Positions 11,975 to 25,859 of a stretch of 64,000 nucleotides of DNA are shown one piece after another (position 1 is the first letter of the stretch; every line of letters begins with the position of its first letter). The stretch covers positions 182,595-246,594 of the forward strand of contig VXAA01005175.1 in assembly GCA_013399115.1 (NCBI GenBank), in the 5' to 3' direction. A program made the position numbers and the translations under genes. The stretch comes from Anseranas semipalmata (taxonomy: Eukaryota; Chordata; Aves; Anseriformes; Anseranatidae). The notes under the pieces were generated by a model that worked only from the letters and a program-made list of their open reading frames with translations, searched no databases and was not told where the DNA came from.

Positions 11975-14900
11975 AGAACGATGGTAGAATTTGGAAATAG
12001 TTACTAAGAAAGGAGTAAACCATTAAGGGAGTGGCTAGGAAAAATTCTTTTTATTGCAGGATTTAGTTTGGTCTCCCAGTCTTGCATTTCCAAGTAGCCA
12101 TTCTGAGATGCAACTATTCAAACTACTCACGTTCACTTGGACCTTTAGTGTTAACACACAGCTTTGAGCATCAGTAATTGAAATGACTGAACTCTCCTGA
12201 GTCCAGTCAAATAAAACCTATGAATCATCTATATCAACAGTACTCAGAAGGCCACTGGGCAAATTTGCAAGTAGAGATTCAAGCTGAATCATAACAGCTT
12301 TTTGAAAATTACTTGAAATTTCAGATCCCAAAATATCTTCTACAGTGTGTTCACTGATGGAAATGTTAACATTTTAACCTTAATTAAAATATGGAATTTC
12401 TTGAGTACCTGTAAAGAGCAAATATGAAATTTCATATAGCAATGCTTTTCAATTGGAACAGCATTGGCTGTACTTGAACACTGCAGTGTTCAAAGTTTTG
12501 AAGTATTAAAAAGCAAACGTTGCCCAGTGATATAAAACAAAAACACCTCTGCATTGCAGGGACAGATACTGCATTACTATGCAGAACAAATTCTCACTGA
12601 ATTTTACTGGAGTTTTTCCTTGTTATAAAAACATTTTCCTACTCTTTAGTCAGTATGATAAGATGAAGCTTGTTGAAATAGTCAAAAACATCTTACTAAT
12701 TTCCCTTGCATTATTAATTCATCAATAAACATATAAACTGACTTCTCTTCTAAAGCAGCTTCCCCTTTTCCCAGATTTCCCTGTTAAATATAGTTATCCT
12801 CCTATACTTCTCCCCCCAGTTTGAATCCTATTTGATGAGTTTTAATAAAACATATTTATGACTATTTTAAAAGTGCAGTCTGTCTGCTTAGGCTCTACTA
12901 TAATAAAGGAATCTGTGGTTGTTGACAGTAACAATTTTATTTATTTATTTATTTACTTTTGGTGCCAGAATAGTAAACCAAAATAATGGGATGATACAGC
13001 TGGAGGAAAATGCAGTATATCATTTAATCTTCTTGCACCTGCAGAAAGGAACAATGTTTTATTGTTAATAGTTGTTTATACAGCCTATTGGTGAAACTCG
13101 CAATGATGGAAATTCCACAGTCATCCTCAGGAACATTTTCCATAGGTTCATTATTCAAAATGTTCGAAAGATTTTTCTTAATGTTTAGTGAAAATATTTC
13201 TGGCTGCAATTGAAGCAGTTTATCTAAATGTTTTTTCTGGCCTAAGCCTAATAATAACTGCAATGTGACAAAGCTCATTTGGAGACTGTATAAAGAAACA
13301 AAAAATATCTTGGAGTGACTTAAATTTGTTGCCTTTTAGTTTTATTCTGTGAAATTTGTCCTAGTAATATGAAACTATGGCTCTAATCTTTTAAGTCTTC
13401 CCTTATATCTTGTCTTACTACATGTTCTTTTAGGTCTTCTCTAGAACTTTTCTAATGGCATGCCAACAATCCACAAAAATGTAGTAAAACATTTTCAGTG
13501 CTCTATTTTTCTTCAATAGAAATTATCATCTTATTTGCTTTGCAGTTGTTTTGTTTTCCTAACTACATCAAAGAATTATATTAAATAAATTGTCCACCCT
13601 GGCAAATATTCTTCTTGCTGATTTCTGTTGATTTGGGAGGTATCAATATACATGAATTAATGTAAAGTGGCCATATACAATATCTACCTTTGCGTCTGCT
13701 GTAGGATGGATATAGCTTGGATGTTACAACAGCTAATTATCTAGCTCTTTTATGCACGGAATTCTTTTTTATTCTTGACCTACATAATTTTCAAAAAAAG
13801 ACTCTAGTCCATTTTTCTGTTTATCCTTTTCATTGCGACATTAATAAGTGTGTAATAAATGTGTCAAGTACCATGACTGTTAGCAGGATATCCAGGGGCA
13901 TCTCATTATTAACCTTCTTCCATGTGGAAAATGAACATTATATCTACCCTTTGTTTTCTTATCTCCTAGTCATTTTCTAATATAAAGCAGAGCTTTTATC
14001 ATTCATTCTGTGGCTTCTGTTTCTGTAACCTCCTGTGAAGGATTTTATCAAAGACATGTTGAAAGTCCAAGTAAATGATATTTATTTAATGTGTATTTTG
14101 CTACTCACCTTGTGCTATGACTTCCTCTATGTCAATATAAACCAGCTGGGTTTATATTCTAGTGGAGAGTGAGTGAGAAAGTGAGTACTTTCTCAACTAT
14201 TTCCAGTTTAAATAGTCTCAATTCAGTCAGGTGGAAAGTTTAGTTCAGTCACTGGCATCCTTCATTATTTTGAGGAAAATAGGTACTGGAAGCATTTTTA
14301 TCCTGCAAGCCATTTTCTTAACCAACGGAATACCTCTTGGCAATATTAGATATAAATATAATGGAAGGTAGACTATTTCCCAGGAAATTTTGGTCACTTC
14401 TCATGCATCCAAACTTCTGAAATGAAGCTAAATTGCTTCATTTCAACTCACTGTTGAAAATATCATTTCTATCAATCTTAATCAATACAGTAAAACTTAA
14501 TGAGTGTTCTTTTCATTACTAGGCAAACTGATGCCTTTGAAAAATATTTGTTTTACTTTGATTGTGCAGTCTTGTATGTTTTAGCAGTTCTTACTCTTGC
14601 AGGGTTCTTACAGTGCTCAAAAGAGGTTTTTTTTTTTTTTTTCTGAATTTCCACAAACTGGATAGCTTATGAGGCAAAAAAGTTTAAGGTGAGCTTCACG
14701 TCACCTACCTTGAGCGGTCTAAACATTGAATGCCTTAAAATGTCTTAAGCTGGTCAAGAAGATTTCCAGGCAACAAACAGAAAGAAGTACTTAGATAAGA
14801 TGATCAATCTCATTTAAAAATAGCTGGAATCAGTCATCTCTTTCCCCACTGTCTGTAGAGACAATCTAAATTACTAGTTTGGGCTTAGTCAGTTTACATT

Positions 14901-16246
14901 TTACTAAAAGCTGGTAAAAGTTGCCTGTTGAGATAAATCTCACAATGAATCTCACTACAGCTGGAGATCTGAAGACAAATGACAATGTTTGCCAAGAGAA
15001 GCAAAGTTTAAATCACTCCTCTGGGTCTGTAACAAGAATTGTTATGTCTACAGTGAATTAAGTTATCAAATCTAACTGAGTGGTTAAGTTTACATGCTTC
15101 CTACCTTTCTAGCCTACTTAAAAAGGAGCAATGAACTTCAAAAGAGATAAATAGAGGGTCTTTCACAGATAAGAAGAAAGAATAATTGTTATTCATTATG
15201 TCTTCAAAGGTGAACAGGAAATATTCAGCACTGTTGTGCTTTAAAAGTTTTTTGGAGTTACTTAAATGAACAATAAGTAACTTGCTAAGTAGTCTGATTT
15301 TAAGAGACAGTGAACACAGGCAGTATGCATTGACATTAGATGAAATTATAGCTGCATGCTAGAGGCAGGAATTCATATGCATCACTTACACAAAACACAA
15401 AATAAGTTATGTCTAAGGCAGTAATATAGCAGACACAATGTGGTTTCAAAGCTCTCTTCAGAACACAGCACAATTTTCTTCAAGGCACTGCTTCCAAATA
15501 TATTAAATAGAAATGCATTTTACAACCAATATGATTAGTCATTTTAATGCTAGAGTGGTAAATAGGGTATACTTTAGGAAGGATCTCTGCTCAGGGATCC
15601 AAAAATATATAAAAGGCTATTTTTAAGCTATTTTTAAAGGTTAACTTTAAATGTTTTGTATCTGTGTCATTCTCCACTTGTTCTGTAGTATGATTATATA
15701 AGACAATTATTTATTCTATTTATAAAAAAAATATAAAAAGTAGGCTCTGTTCTGAAAAAAAAGATCCTTCTGCAATAAAACATCTCTTTCAAAATATACT
15801 TAGTCAAATAACTACAGGTAGCCTATCTTGTTGCCTTGGAAAAACTCAGAAGAATACAAGAGAAACTTAAAATGGCATAATTATTTTCAGAATTTTTCTT
15901 AGGGTTAAAAAAGAAAAAAAAGAAAAATATATTTTTCCACGATGGGAGACCATGTTAGAGAAAATCAGTGTTCTCAGAATCTTTTCTCTTAAAGCAGTGC
16001 TTAAACATTGGAAGTTATTGCACTAATGTGGAGTTACTGGATTTGTACTGACAATGACTGGGCACAGATATATGTAATTTCTGTATGTTTTTTTCTTATG
16101 GAAAAGAAGGAAAGTGCTTTTCCAATGAAAATGAAAGAACTGCTTCTTGCAAGGCAAGTTGTTAATGTGTCTAGGGTTTGTCCCTGGACGTACAAAGATT
16201 TCTGTTTATTGGTTTTGGAAGACAACAGGAGAACAAGAAAACAAAG
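11975..16246. other. Unique AT-rich sequence with simple repeats
   Basis: No gene recognised. It holds an (ATTT)n run at 12934-12957, an inverted repeat around 14172-14191 (arms GAGAAAGT / ACTTTCTC) and a 16-T tract at 14627-14642. Open frames at 13024-13278 (-) and 13717-13980 (+) lack domains and context. Confidence 0.5.
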
Positions 16247-16301
16247 ATGCTACTGGAGATAGCTGTCTTCCTCCTGCTCCAGGGCACAACACTACACAGA
16301 G
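16247..16301 (+). CDS. Possible signal-peptide-coding exon with phase-1 splice donor (candidate only)
   Basis: An ATG at 16247 begins a frame reading MLLEIAVFLLLQGTTLHRG. It has the outline of a secretory signal peptide: short start, a hydrophobic run (IAVFLLL) and a polar end. The frame meets a consensus splice donor, AG|GTGAGG, with the cut after 16301, leaving 18 full codons plus one base, a phase-1 boundary. Phase-1 introns just after the signal peptide are typical of immunoglobulin-superfamily and other secreted or receptor genes (established knowledge). Against it: no acceptor or second exon was recognised downstream, no promoter is evident, and the same frame is open upstream from an earlier ATG at 16178. 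I do not recognise the protein. A chance hydrophobic frame beside a chance donor is quite possible. Confidence 0.2.
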
Positions 16302-16529
16302 GTGAGGGACCTTTCACCAACCTGCTCTACCAAGTATATCAGGCAGATGATTACACTGCGGTGTTTCTTGCTTTGTAGAGTCCTGACTGCTTGTAATCAC
16401 TGATAGCCTCTGATGCATTGGTAAGACTTTGCCTTTTACACTTTCCTCCTGTTAATTTTTTTTTTACTGTTATATTATTTCATTTAAATAACATTCTTTG
16501 TGTAAAGTAGATTGTTCACCAATAAAAGC
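16302..16529. other. Sequence following the exon candidate, nothing recognised
   Basis: If the exon candidate is real this would be the start of its intron. It is T-rich and has no recognisable feature. Confidence 0.4.
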
Positions 16530-16566
16530 TTTTTTTTTTTTTTTTTTTGGCCAGTTTTTTTTTTTT
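16530..16566. repeat. Paired T tracts (19 T and 12 T) around GGCCAG
   Basis: A run of 19 T (16530-16548) and one of 12 T (16555-16566) are separated by only GGCCAG. No retroposon body was recognised on either side. Confidence 0.9.
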
Positions 16567-19465
16567 CCAACTGAATTCTACACAGTGACAGTGTGAGAGG
16601 ATAATGGATGCTGGTATAGTCTGTTGCTGATGTTGTAGGACTCTCTAAACAGATTTATACAATTCATTGTTTCACCGAAAATAGAATCCTTAGTTTCCTT
16701 TTACCTGTTAGTGAAGTATTCTGTTGACTAGAAATATTTGTGCTGTTCAAATTATTTAAGGAAAAAAAATTCAAAATAAAAGCTGTTTCCAATTTTTGTA
16801 GGTCTTACCCCCACTTCCCCAAGCCAACATTTTGACAAAATAAACATGAACCTGTCAAATGTTTGTATTGTTTATTACAAAAGGCAGAGAGAAAGCAGTA
16901 TTTTTCAGCTGTGGACTGAATTCAGTACAGCTTCACAGATGATACTCAATACCATAGCACAAGACTGCAGTCTATATTAGGAGAAAATTCTGAAATCTGG
17001 TACATACAAACGTTTTATGCTTTTAATAAGGGAGTTTTATTTCTTTTGTTCATCACCAAACTCTTCAATGAACTTGAAAGTACTTAATAAAGATTAACAC
17101 AATGATGTTTATTACATCAGTTGTAAAAACTCCAAGCTTAGCTCTGTTTTATGATAGGTAGCTTGGAAACAGAATTATCATTCAATCTGAGTAGCTAATT
17201 TTAACAACAGTGTCAAGTTTAACTGTTTCTGCAAGAGACTGTGAAATCAAATTTACATTGTAGACAAGCACATTTCTTTCTTACTTTGTCACTAACAGGT
17301 ATTTTATCTATTCAAACTAACAGACCTCTGAAAATGTAATTTCTTTGTAGGTCCTTTGCAGGTATTTTTGTATCTTAGGCAATGAAAATTAAGGCAGTCC
17401 CATTTTAGTTAAAGTCAGATTCACTTTTAAACATACTGTAGTGCAATGTTTGGGTTGTAACTACTGTAGCATAATTAAAAAGAAAGCATGCTTTATTTTG
17501 AAGTTGCAACAATCTCTTAGTTCTAAGCTTAATAAAGGCAATTTTCTAAAATTTACATTTGCTTGAAAATACTTTCAAATTCGGCCTGATAGAACTTTTA
17601 TTGCAGATCACACATGCACAGGAAAGCAACAGCCAAACAAACAAACAAAAAACCCCTTCCAGATAACAGGAATAATTGGAAAAAAATACTTAAGTAGTGT
17701 GTTGGGGGGAGATGCAAATTTTTTCCCTTGTCTTTCAGCTTAAAACATCTGTATTCACACAATTTCCCTATTCAAATAATAGTTTAATATTGCTTTTACT
17801 GAGCAACTTGATGGAAGGAGAAAAAACATTTAGCTCTAAAATTTTATGTCAAGTCTTCTAATTAATTTATATACAACAGAAAAGACATCAACTAGAATGT
17901 CTACCATTTAATTTAGTTAAAACCTACAGATGAACTCCTTGTATGTTCAGACTTTCTAAGATGCTTTTCCTATCACTAAATCAATCAACATCTACAGAGA
18001 ACATTGTAAAATAGGAACGTGGCTACTTCTCTAATAACAACGTTGGCCAACTTTTTCTTAACAAACAGGAAAAATAACTAGTTGTTGATGGAAATAGAGA
18101 AAATAAACCATAAATAGTTTTTTTTTAATCCCATCACAAGTGATATGCATGGAAATTCGTAATAATCAAGAATTTTTTAATGCATTTCTTATTTTTACAG
18201 AGACATAATGCATATTTTCATTTATAAGTCAGTAAACAGTCAGTTTCATAACTCATTCATCCACCAGAGGTTGCAATTCTACTTTCATGGCTGAAAGGTG
18301 CCATATAAATATGAGTTATTTGTATGAATAGAATGGCTTGAGGCATATTGATGTTTCACATATACACATGGTAAAAACTACCAGGTACAGAAAGAAATTT
18401 GATGTAGAAAGTGCTTTAGACAGATTCTAATTTAAAATTCTGCAGGGAAGATACTGGCAAATTTAATCAATTTCTTGCTATATTCTTTCCTTCCCTTGAA
18501 GACATTATTATATTCAGGCAGGATTTCATGTTATTCCTTCTGGAACAGAAGATGGCTTGGCCATTGAGGTTGTTGTTAAACATGGACTGCAACAGTTTTC
18601 TGAATGTTGAAAACATGCTGGTAGAATGGGAAACAAGTACATAGCAGCTGTTAAGTCACTATTTCTCTCTGATCAGGCTTGTCTCCAATTCATTTGCAAG
18701 AGAAAATAGCTACAACATTATTTCTTTTCTCACATGAAGCAAAGTGAACCATCCAGCTCTACTTGAAAATTTTGTGGCTCCACATGCAGGTATTCTCACA
18801 AGTGTTATAATGCTGTAAATCTCTCACAACAGGAACTGGTCTCATAAATGAAATAAAGTTGAATATTGCAATGTTCCCCAAATCTTGATACTTAAATTTA
18901 GATTAAAAAATTATGAAAGTTTTGGATATATAACTGAAGTGGGAGACACTTGCCCTTATCATCCAATAAATACTGATGGAATATAGGAATGAGATACATA
19001 AAGTACATCTACACTATTCCAGTAGTGCACAGGTCAGAGTTAAGAATATTAATGCCCATGTAGTACAAATATATCTAATTTAGCAAACAAAGCTAAAAGG
19101 TCCATTGCTTGGAAATTAAGCCTAGGTAGTTTTAAACCAGAAATAAATTTTGATTTTCAAGATATAGGTCACTGGAAGAAAAGGTAACTTAGAATGTGGT
19201 GAATTTTCTGGTGCTAGAAGTCTGTAAATAAAAATTTTATTTCAGTTCAATTGTAAACCATAGATGTGGTCTTGAATTAGATGAAATTCTGTGATTTGTC
19301 TTCTTCAAGAGTTTGACTGGTTAAATCATGACAATCATGCCTTCTTGCCATGTATGTGCTTAGGATTTTTAAGCTATTGAATATTTAGCAAAGAAACAAA
19401 CAACATATTCAAATAATTGAAGAGTTAGAATAACAATTCTCAGTGACTTCCGGGAACGGAGACAT
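16567..19465. other. Unique AT-rich sequence, nothing recognised
   Basis: Very AT-rich, and no frame of about 60 codons or more is open. No repeat family or gene feature was recognised. Confidence 0.55.
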
Positions 19466-19602
19466 ATGACTCTTTTAAGGAAAGGTTGGATGTGGTATTT
19501 AGGGACATGTTTTAGTGGGTAATATTGGTGTTAGGGGGATGGTTGGATGAGATGATATTGGAGATCTTTTCCAACCTTAATGATTCTATGATTCTATGAT
19601 CT
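19466..19602 (+). mobile_element. CR1 LINE 3' end, 5'-truncated copy
   Basis: The segment matches the last ~135 bases of an avian CR1. It has the AAGGAAAGGTTGGATGTGG block, the GGTTGGATGAGATGAT block, the TCTTTTCCAACCTTAATGATT block and then the diagnostic 8-base tail ATTCTATG in about two copies. CR1 is mobilised by target-primed reverse transcription, which usually leaves only the 3' end (established knowledge). This copy is non-coding. Confidence 0.93.
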
Positions 19603-19729
19603 TAGGTCCAAAAGTATACCATTTCGGCAATTTTTGCTTCCTTATATTAACTGAGATTTAGTTAGTTTGTTGATCCAGTTGACAGTGTTCTTTGTCTTTC
19701 TTTTGATTTAAAATATTTTGCTTAAGAAG
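19603..19729. other. Short unique spacer after the CR1 tail
   Basis: Ordinary AT-rich sequence between the CR1 tail and the A-rich repeat. Nothing recognised. Confidence 0.5.
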
Positions 19730-19766
19730 CAAAACAAAAAAACAAAAAAACAAAAAAACAAAAAAG
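19730..19766. repeat. A-rich (CAAAAAA)n simple repeat
   Basis: Successive CAAAA, CAAAAAAA and CAAAAAA units form a short A-rich microsatellite with imperfect unit length. Confidence 0.9.
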
Positions 19767-22700
19767 CAAATGCTTTTATGATTTCATTCTATAATATTTC
19801 ACTATGTATTGGCAGTTTTGAAGGACTGCATGTAGTTACATAGTAATGTAGTGTTAAGTCCCCTGTGAGTGGTAATCTATGTCAGATCATGAAATAGTAG
19901 TTAAAGTTGCATAGAATTTTCAGCTATAGCTAGCTTTAACCAATTCGTCTCAGCTATAGACTTATTTCAGTAGTCTTTATATACTTACTGCAGAGCTGGC
20001 AACAGAATCAAATATCAGTAATGACTATATATTCTACCCAAGAGGATTCAAGAATGAGCAAAAGAACACATATGTGATACAATTAACTTGTCCCTTTAAA
20101 ATCTGCTTAATTTGAGTGGCTTTCCAAGCCATTAAAATTTTCCCCCTTTGCTCTGGTGCTAGAAATCATCCATGAAATTCAGACTTGGCAAGATCAGAAT
20201 AGGAATCTGATGGATCCAAAAGTTTCATTGCATCCTCCCTCAGAATAATCTGTGTTCTGCCAGCTCATACCAAAGCCCATTGAATCTGAAGCTACAGCAG
20301 ACAACAGAGAGTAGATATAATGTACAGCTTCAGTAGTTATGTTGCTGTAGGAACAGTTTGCTGAAGTCTGAGTTAAAATTTATGAAAACCTGCAACGTTC
20401 TACTAAAGTAGAAAGAGATATTTTAGGTCACGTAATGCTCTATCAGAATGGGATGGATCTTCAATGACCACTAGCTGTAAAGAGCTAGAAAATTCAGTAC
20501 TACTAACTTTTTAATCTTGCACTTTTGCCTTGCTAGAGATAAGGTTTAACCAACTATAAACCCTCTCATTTGAGCACTAAGTCATGCAGTAGTCACACAG
20601 TCAAGCTTAGTGAAAAATATATACAGTTGTGTTTTATCTGCATTTTACCTTTATTTTTATATTTCAGTCTTTTACCTCATCAGTTCTCTTAATGGTTTTA
20701 AACAGATGTCAAATAGGAGAGAGAACTGATCCTCATGAAATTCCAGAAAATGAGAGATTAGAGCTGGAGCTTTCTGGGCATGCTTTCTGAGTACTTTTCT
20801 TGGGAAGCCCCTAAATAACATTGTCATTCCCTTGATTCCTGGCATTTCTGTCAGGTGGAAAAAAAGTGATTTTATTGTTGAGAGAGTTAATGTAGCAAGA
20901 AAGCCATAGAATATAGGAATGAATACCTGTCCATCATCCTTTATGATGCCTGCTAAAGCTGTTTGCTATCCCTGTTCAAGCAAAAGAAGGGAGGCTTCCA
21001 AGTCTAAATTATCAGTATCTGATAGATGAATTTGCAGTTGGCTAGATTTCATTTAACTTTTTTTTTTTTTTTTAAATCAAATCAGTGTGGGGGAAGGTAT
21101 AACACATACCAAGGGTTTTTGTCCCCCATCTATATTCTTTCCATTTTGATCCCTGTGTTGAACAGTAACTTCAGTGGCACACATGCAGCGAAAACTATGC
21201 TAGTGGTCAATTGCAGCTATTGAAATCTGTCATAGAAATCATCAGTAATTCTGCCCATATTGATTCTTCTATGTAAGTCACTGCATTGTTTGCTTACATG
21301 GGACAACCAGCAAGAAAACAAATCCACATTCAGTTTAGGAGTTATTCCATGTTGTTCAAGATATCCTACAGAGAATTTATTTGAGAATTAAGAAAAAAGA
21401 TTTTGTTGCCTCACCATTGTGGGGTGACAGACCCCAAATCTCTTACAGTGCAGTAGCTGCTGTTTACTTCAGTTTAAACTTTTGTTTTAAGGATGTTTCA
21501 TCTTCTCTTGTGAATGCATGATGTTATTGTTTGTCTCCTCCCACACATAAATATGCTTGGTTAGTTTTTGTTGCTTCTGATACATTATCATACAAATTGC
21601 TGCAAGCATCTCCTATCCCAGATAAATCTTCTGATGTGAGGTTCTCATCCTAGCTGTTGTTCAGCTACATATCCTATTTGACTAAGTGACTTAACAGTTA
21701 TGGCATTTTGATATTCAGCACATCTGAGTGGTAAGCATTGAAACAAAAATGTAAAGTAGTTTGTGTTCCAGTAGTGAATAACTGCACAGACTGATCAATA
21801 ACATAATGGGCAAAGAAATGATGAAACAGTGAGCCATAGTTTGTGTCGATATTGCACCATATATATAAATGGTTCCCAGAGGTGCTTTTCTCAAAAAAAT
21901 TGCCAAGATTGAGGTGGCATAGGTCCAGTCCCTTGTGCCTTCTTAAAGAAACCACAACTGTTCAGTAGCAGTATAACAGATGTTCAAAAGAATCATTAAC
22001 AATCTAAATGTATGTGTGAGCAGATGTACCATTTCTACTACACATAACTTTGGGGGAGAGGGAGTTTTAAAGAAAGTCAATAATGAGCATATCCGTATAC
22101 AAATTACTCATCTAATTATATTTAAAAGGTAGAGTAAGGTTCTTTGCTTCAGTGATTGTGGTTGAGATAAGGAGAACGAGTGATGAGAGGAGCTATTAGA
22201 GTAACCATGCACCATTGACTTGGCATGTATTACCAGATCAATGAGAGGCAAAATAACTGGCAGTATAACAGAAGCTTGTGCCAAAACCTCAGTCCTGCTA
22301 TTTTCAATGCATTTCACTAGAGGCACAGGAAAAGTAGTCCCATTAAATTAAAGGAATAAGTAAAATAAATAGATGGGCCTAAAAGAGTAGGAAAATCTGT
22401 TGACCTATTAAGTAATGTGTTTAGTGACAGGAACAGTATAACTTCTGTAATCCTTTCAAGATCATTACTGGCATTGCCTGGGTGGATGCTCCCTGTGAAG
22501 AATGATCTTTTGGAAGCTGAATGAATCTTTCAGGCACGATGTCACATTGACTACAAGATATGCAGAGAGCCATAGCGGGTGGTGAATATTTTGCCTCAGG
22601 ACCTCCTATGAAAGTGGCACTGGGGATGTGTGGAAGACTATTTTGTCTCCCAAGTATGTGTCCACAGAAATGCTTATGCAATTCACCTTTTGCTTTCTTG

Positions 22701-25700
22701 AGTTACTTCCACAATAGATAATCTTGTCTGATATTGGAATAATAGTCATTCTTTAAGCAGTTATTTAGAAAGGAGCAGGAACTTTGACAATGAGTCTTCA
22801 GTATTAGTACTAGAATTCTACAAGCCTTGGTAACTTTTTGGCTTTCTATATCTTACAAACCATCATATCCCATACGGAGTACCAGTGGGCAATGAAAGAG
22901 TAAATAGGAAGGTGGAACCAGGTAAATGATACTACTGCTTCCTAGAACACCCAAATATTATTTCTGTGATTTTCTTTTCTTGAATTTCCTTTTTTTTTTT
23001 TTTTTTTTGTAAGGAAAATACAATTATTAAACTAGATACCAGTCCCATGGTCTCATTCTCCCCTCAGTCTCTGCTTTTTGCCACATATAGAGGCAAAACA
23101 GATCAGTGTGAATATGTAGAAATACAGGACATAATTCCTTTCATTAATCATGTGCCATATACTTTCAATACAGAAAGGAGTAACAACTCTTTTGGCTCAT
23201 CTAGTGATTCTTGTACAGCTGGATTCTTGCACTGGTGAACTCTCATGAAGTTGACACCAAAAATTAAAAGGGGCTTTGCAGTGTCACACCAGGTACTGAA
23301 ATAATACTAAATCTTTTGGGGGATATTTTGGCAAAATTGAGAGCTCTCAAATTTCTGGAAGCTGGTTTGTGACTCTCTCTTACTTCAGTACACCACATTT
23401 GTCAGCTTACCTGAACTTGCTGGGAAATTCAAGAACATAGGGGTTACCCCGCCGTGGATATGGCACCACCATTCTCTCATGTGAGTGCATGTGAGATTTG
23501 CGAATCCTCTCTCTTTTCTACTCCCTTCCCCTCACTGACTCACACATCAATTCAGCTTCAGCTTAATAAGAAGTGAATGCATCTTTCCTCTAGCTCTCCT
23601 TCCTCCCACTACTACATCAGATGGATCAAGCAAGTTATATCATGGTACTTTTGAGGCAAGCCATAGAAATGAAAAGACACATCAGGGCTAAGTGATGTAA
23701 AGCAAAGCCCAGAAAGGCTAGGCAGGATAGGACACAGCATTTCATCAGACTGCACTTGGTGTCATCCATATTGTGCAGCTTTACAATTAGTACAGTACAA
23801 CACCTAACATGATTATCTAAGGTACATTTAGGACCACAAGCTTGCAGTCACTGTACTACTGGAGCTATACATGCTATCTGGATGTGGGCAAACACATGCA
23901 CACACTCTTTTCCTCTCTGTCTCTAGTTTCTGCTGGTTCAATATTGCCTTATAACTTACAGAAAATTTTACATAAACATAGGCTGAGAATATGTTTTCCA
24001 ACAGCCACTGCTAGTTGCCATCTAGACAAAGGAGATATAATTTTCACTCCCATCTGCTTAGAGCTGGTCATCATATTTTTGCTTTAGAAAGTGCATCTGC
24101 TCTCCTCTAAATTAATGCCATCAATGCACTAAACAATGTAGCTCTGCATCTGATATATTGTGAGACAAAACAGAGAACAAAGCAGAGACCAAAATAAAGC
24201 ATCTCTGTGAGGTGCAGGGGACAATCAATTAGGTTCATAATCTGTTTTACATTCTAGTCACTGAAGAGGAGTACATAATACCATGGCAACAGTTGGAACT
24301 GCAGTTCTTTATGGTCTATAATAATTATGAATTCTTCAGCATTCCCTGAAATTTGGTATAAAAAGTTGCAAGAGTTGAACTACCTACTACGTTGATTAAG
24401 TGACAAGTTTGTAATTTACAAGTGCTGTAAAAGGGAAGGCAATCATACAACTCCGTTTTCAAACTTAAGGGTTTTTGAAACATGCTGCATGATCTCTAGC
24501 TGGGCTGCAAGCTAAGATTAAATTGAAAGGATAGCATGTAGATTTTACAACACGGTGTTGACATTTACTGACCAATCAAGTTTTGTAACTTTTCGGCATG
24601 ACAGCAGATGTTGACCTTTCAAGCTTTCCCTATCTGCTTTCACGCATTACCTGAAGAAATTAACATTAACTTGCTTCTTGCTCCTTGCTGCTACTAATGT
24701 CAGCTGGGAATTGAGAATCGTGAATTCATTTATTGCACAGAGTGGAGACTCCAAGCACAGAAGGACTGCTCGTGGGAGCTGGTATTTTTGGAAGCTGCTT
24801 CAACTACCTTTGTGGTTGAGGGATAGCTGGGAGCTATGGTGTAGAAAATGTCACTGGGAACAAGAGCAGAAAAAGACAGCAGAGGACGGATTCAAGGAGA
24901 AACCTAGGGGCCAAATGCTTGCAAATGGTATTGGACACAGAGAGCTTAAAGTCTAAAATGAAACACTTAAATCTATTCTAATGGAGTGCCAAACTAGATG
25001 CAAGGTACCAGTGTCTCTTTGCCTTGTTAAGTGAACTGTGAAAATGTAAGCCTGTATAATACACAGCCTGGTAACAAGAAGCTTCAGGGGATTACACACT
25101 ATTGCCTAGGGCTCTCTGATATTATACTCTGAGGGAAATATTAACTTTGTTAGAGATGTCTACAGCAGTCTGACTAAGATTTTGATATAATATCAGCAAA
25201 TCATTGAATCTTGTGCCTGAAAAGCAACTAGAAAAAAATATTAATATTTTCTGACTTGTCCTTTCACTTATGTTAAGAAGAAAGGCTTCTTTTAAGTGCC
25301 TAAAAACATAATAGCAGAAAGGAAAAGCCAATGTTTATAACTGTAAAAGTGTTCCTGCAAGCATCAACTAGCATATATGTTACTTCTGAGAATAACTTTC
25401 CAGTGCAGTGGGTCACTATACTTCAAGTAGCTATGAGTTTCACGCATATATATTTCTAATCTTATGGGAATATAGTTTGAAGAAATGTCTCATTAAATGA
25501 CAAACTTTTGTGAGTTACATACATCCCAGAAAAATTTCCAAATAAACAAGGAAAAGCTGCAGTCATTGTTCTTCACTATGTAAGTGGAAACATGTTCTAG
25601 GTAATAATGAGAAGAAAATAAATGACACATTCATTAAAAAAGAGTTGTTTTTTTTTCTCTTAACACTGTTTGATCCCAGATTTCCAGAAGTAAGAACTAT

Positions 25701-25859
25701 AAAATATTCTGAAATATTCTGAAGAGAAAGTGTTTTGTATTGACTTTTCCATAGACAATGATATTGATATTCATGCTGTGGTAAATGGTATACCTCTCAA
25801 AATTCATAAAGCTGAAAGCATATCCACAAAACCTTCAGCTAATATCTTTGGCTGGGGCA
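19767..25859. other. Unique sequence, no gene recognised; moderately richer in G/C near 24.6-24.96 kb
   Basis: T tracts lie at 21058-21073 and 22990-23008. The frames at 21698-21955 (-), 22421-22681 (-) and 24678-24956 (+) have no recognisable domains. The 24.6-24.96 kb stretch is visibly less AT-rich than its surroundings and could be a decayed retroelement, but I could not match it. A short doubled motif (AAATATTCTG) is at about 25702-25721. Confidence 0.45.

Noticed and set aside
14172..14191. Hairpin GAGAAAGT / ACTTTCTC as a possible microRNA precursor
   Set aside because: The stem is only 8 bases, far too short for a microRNA precursor.
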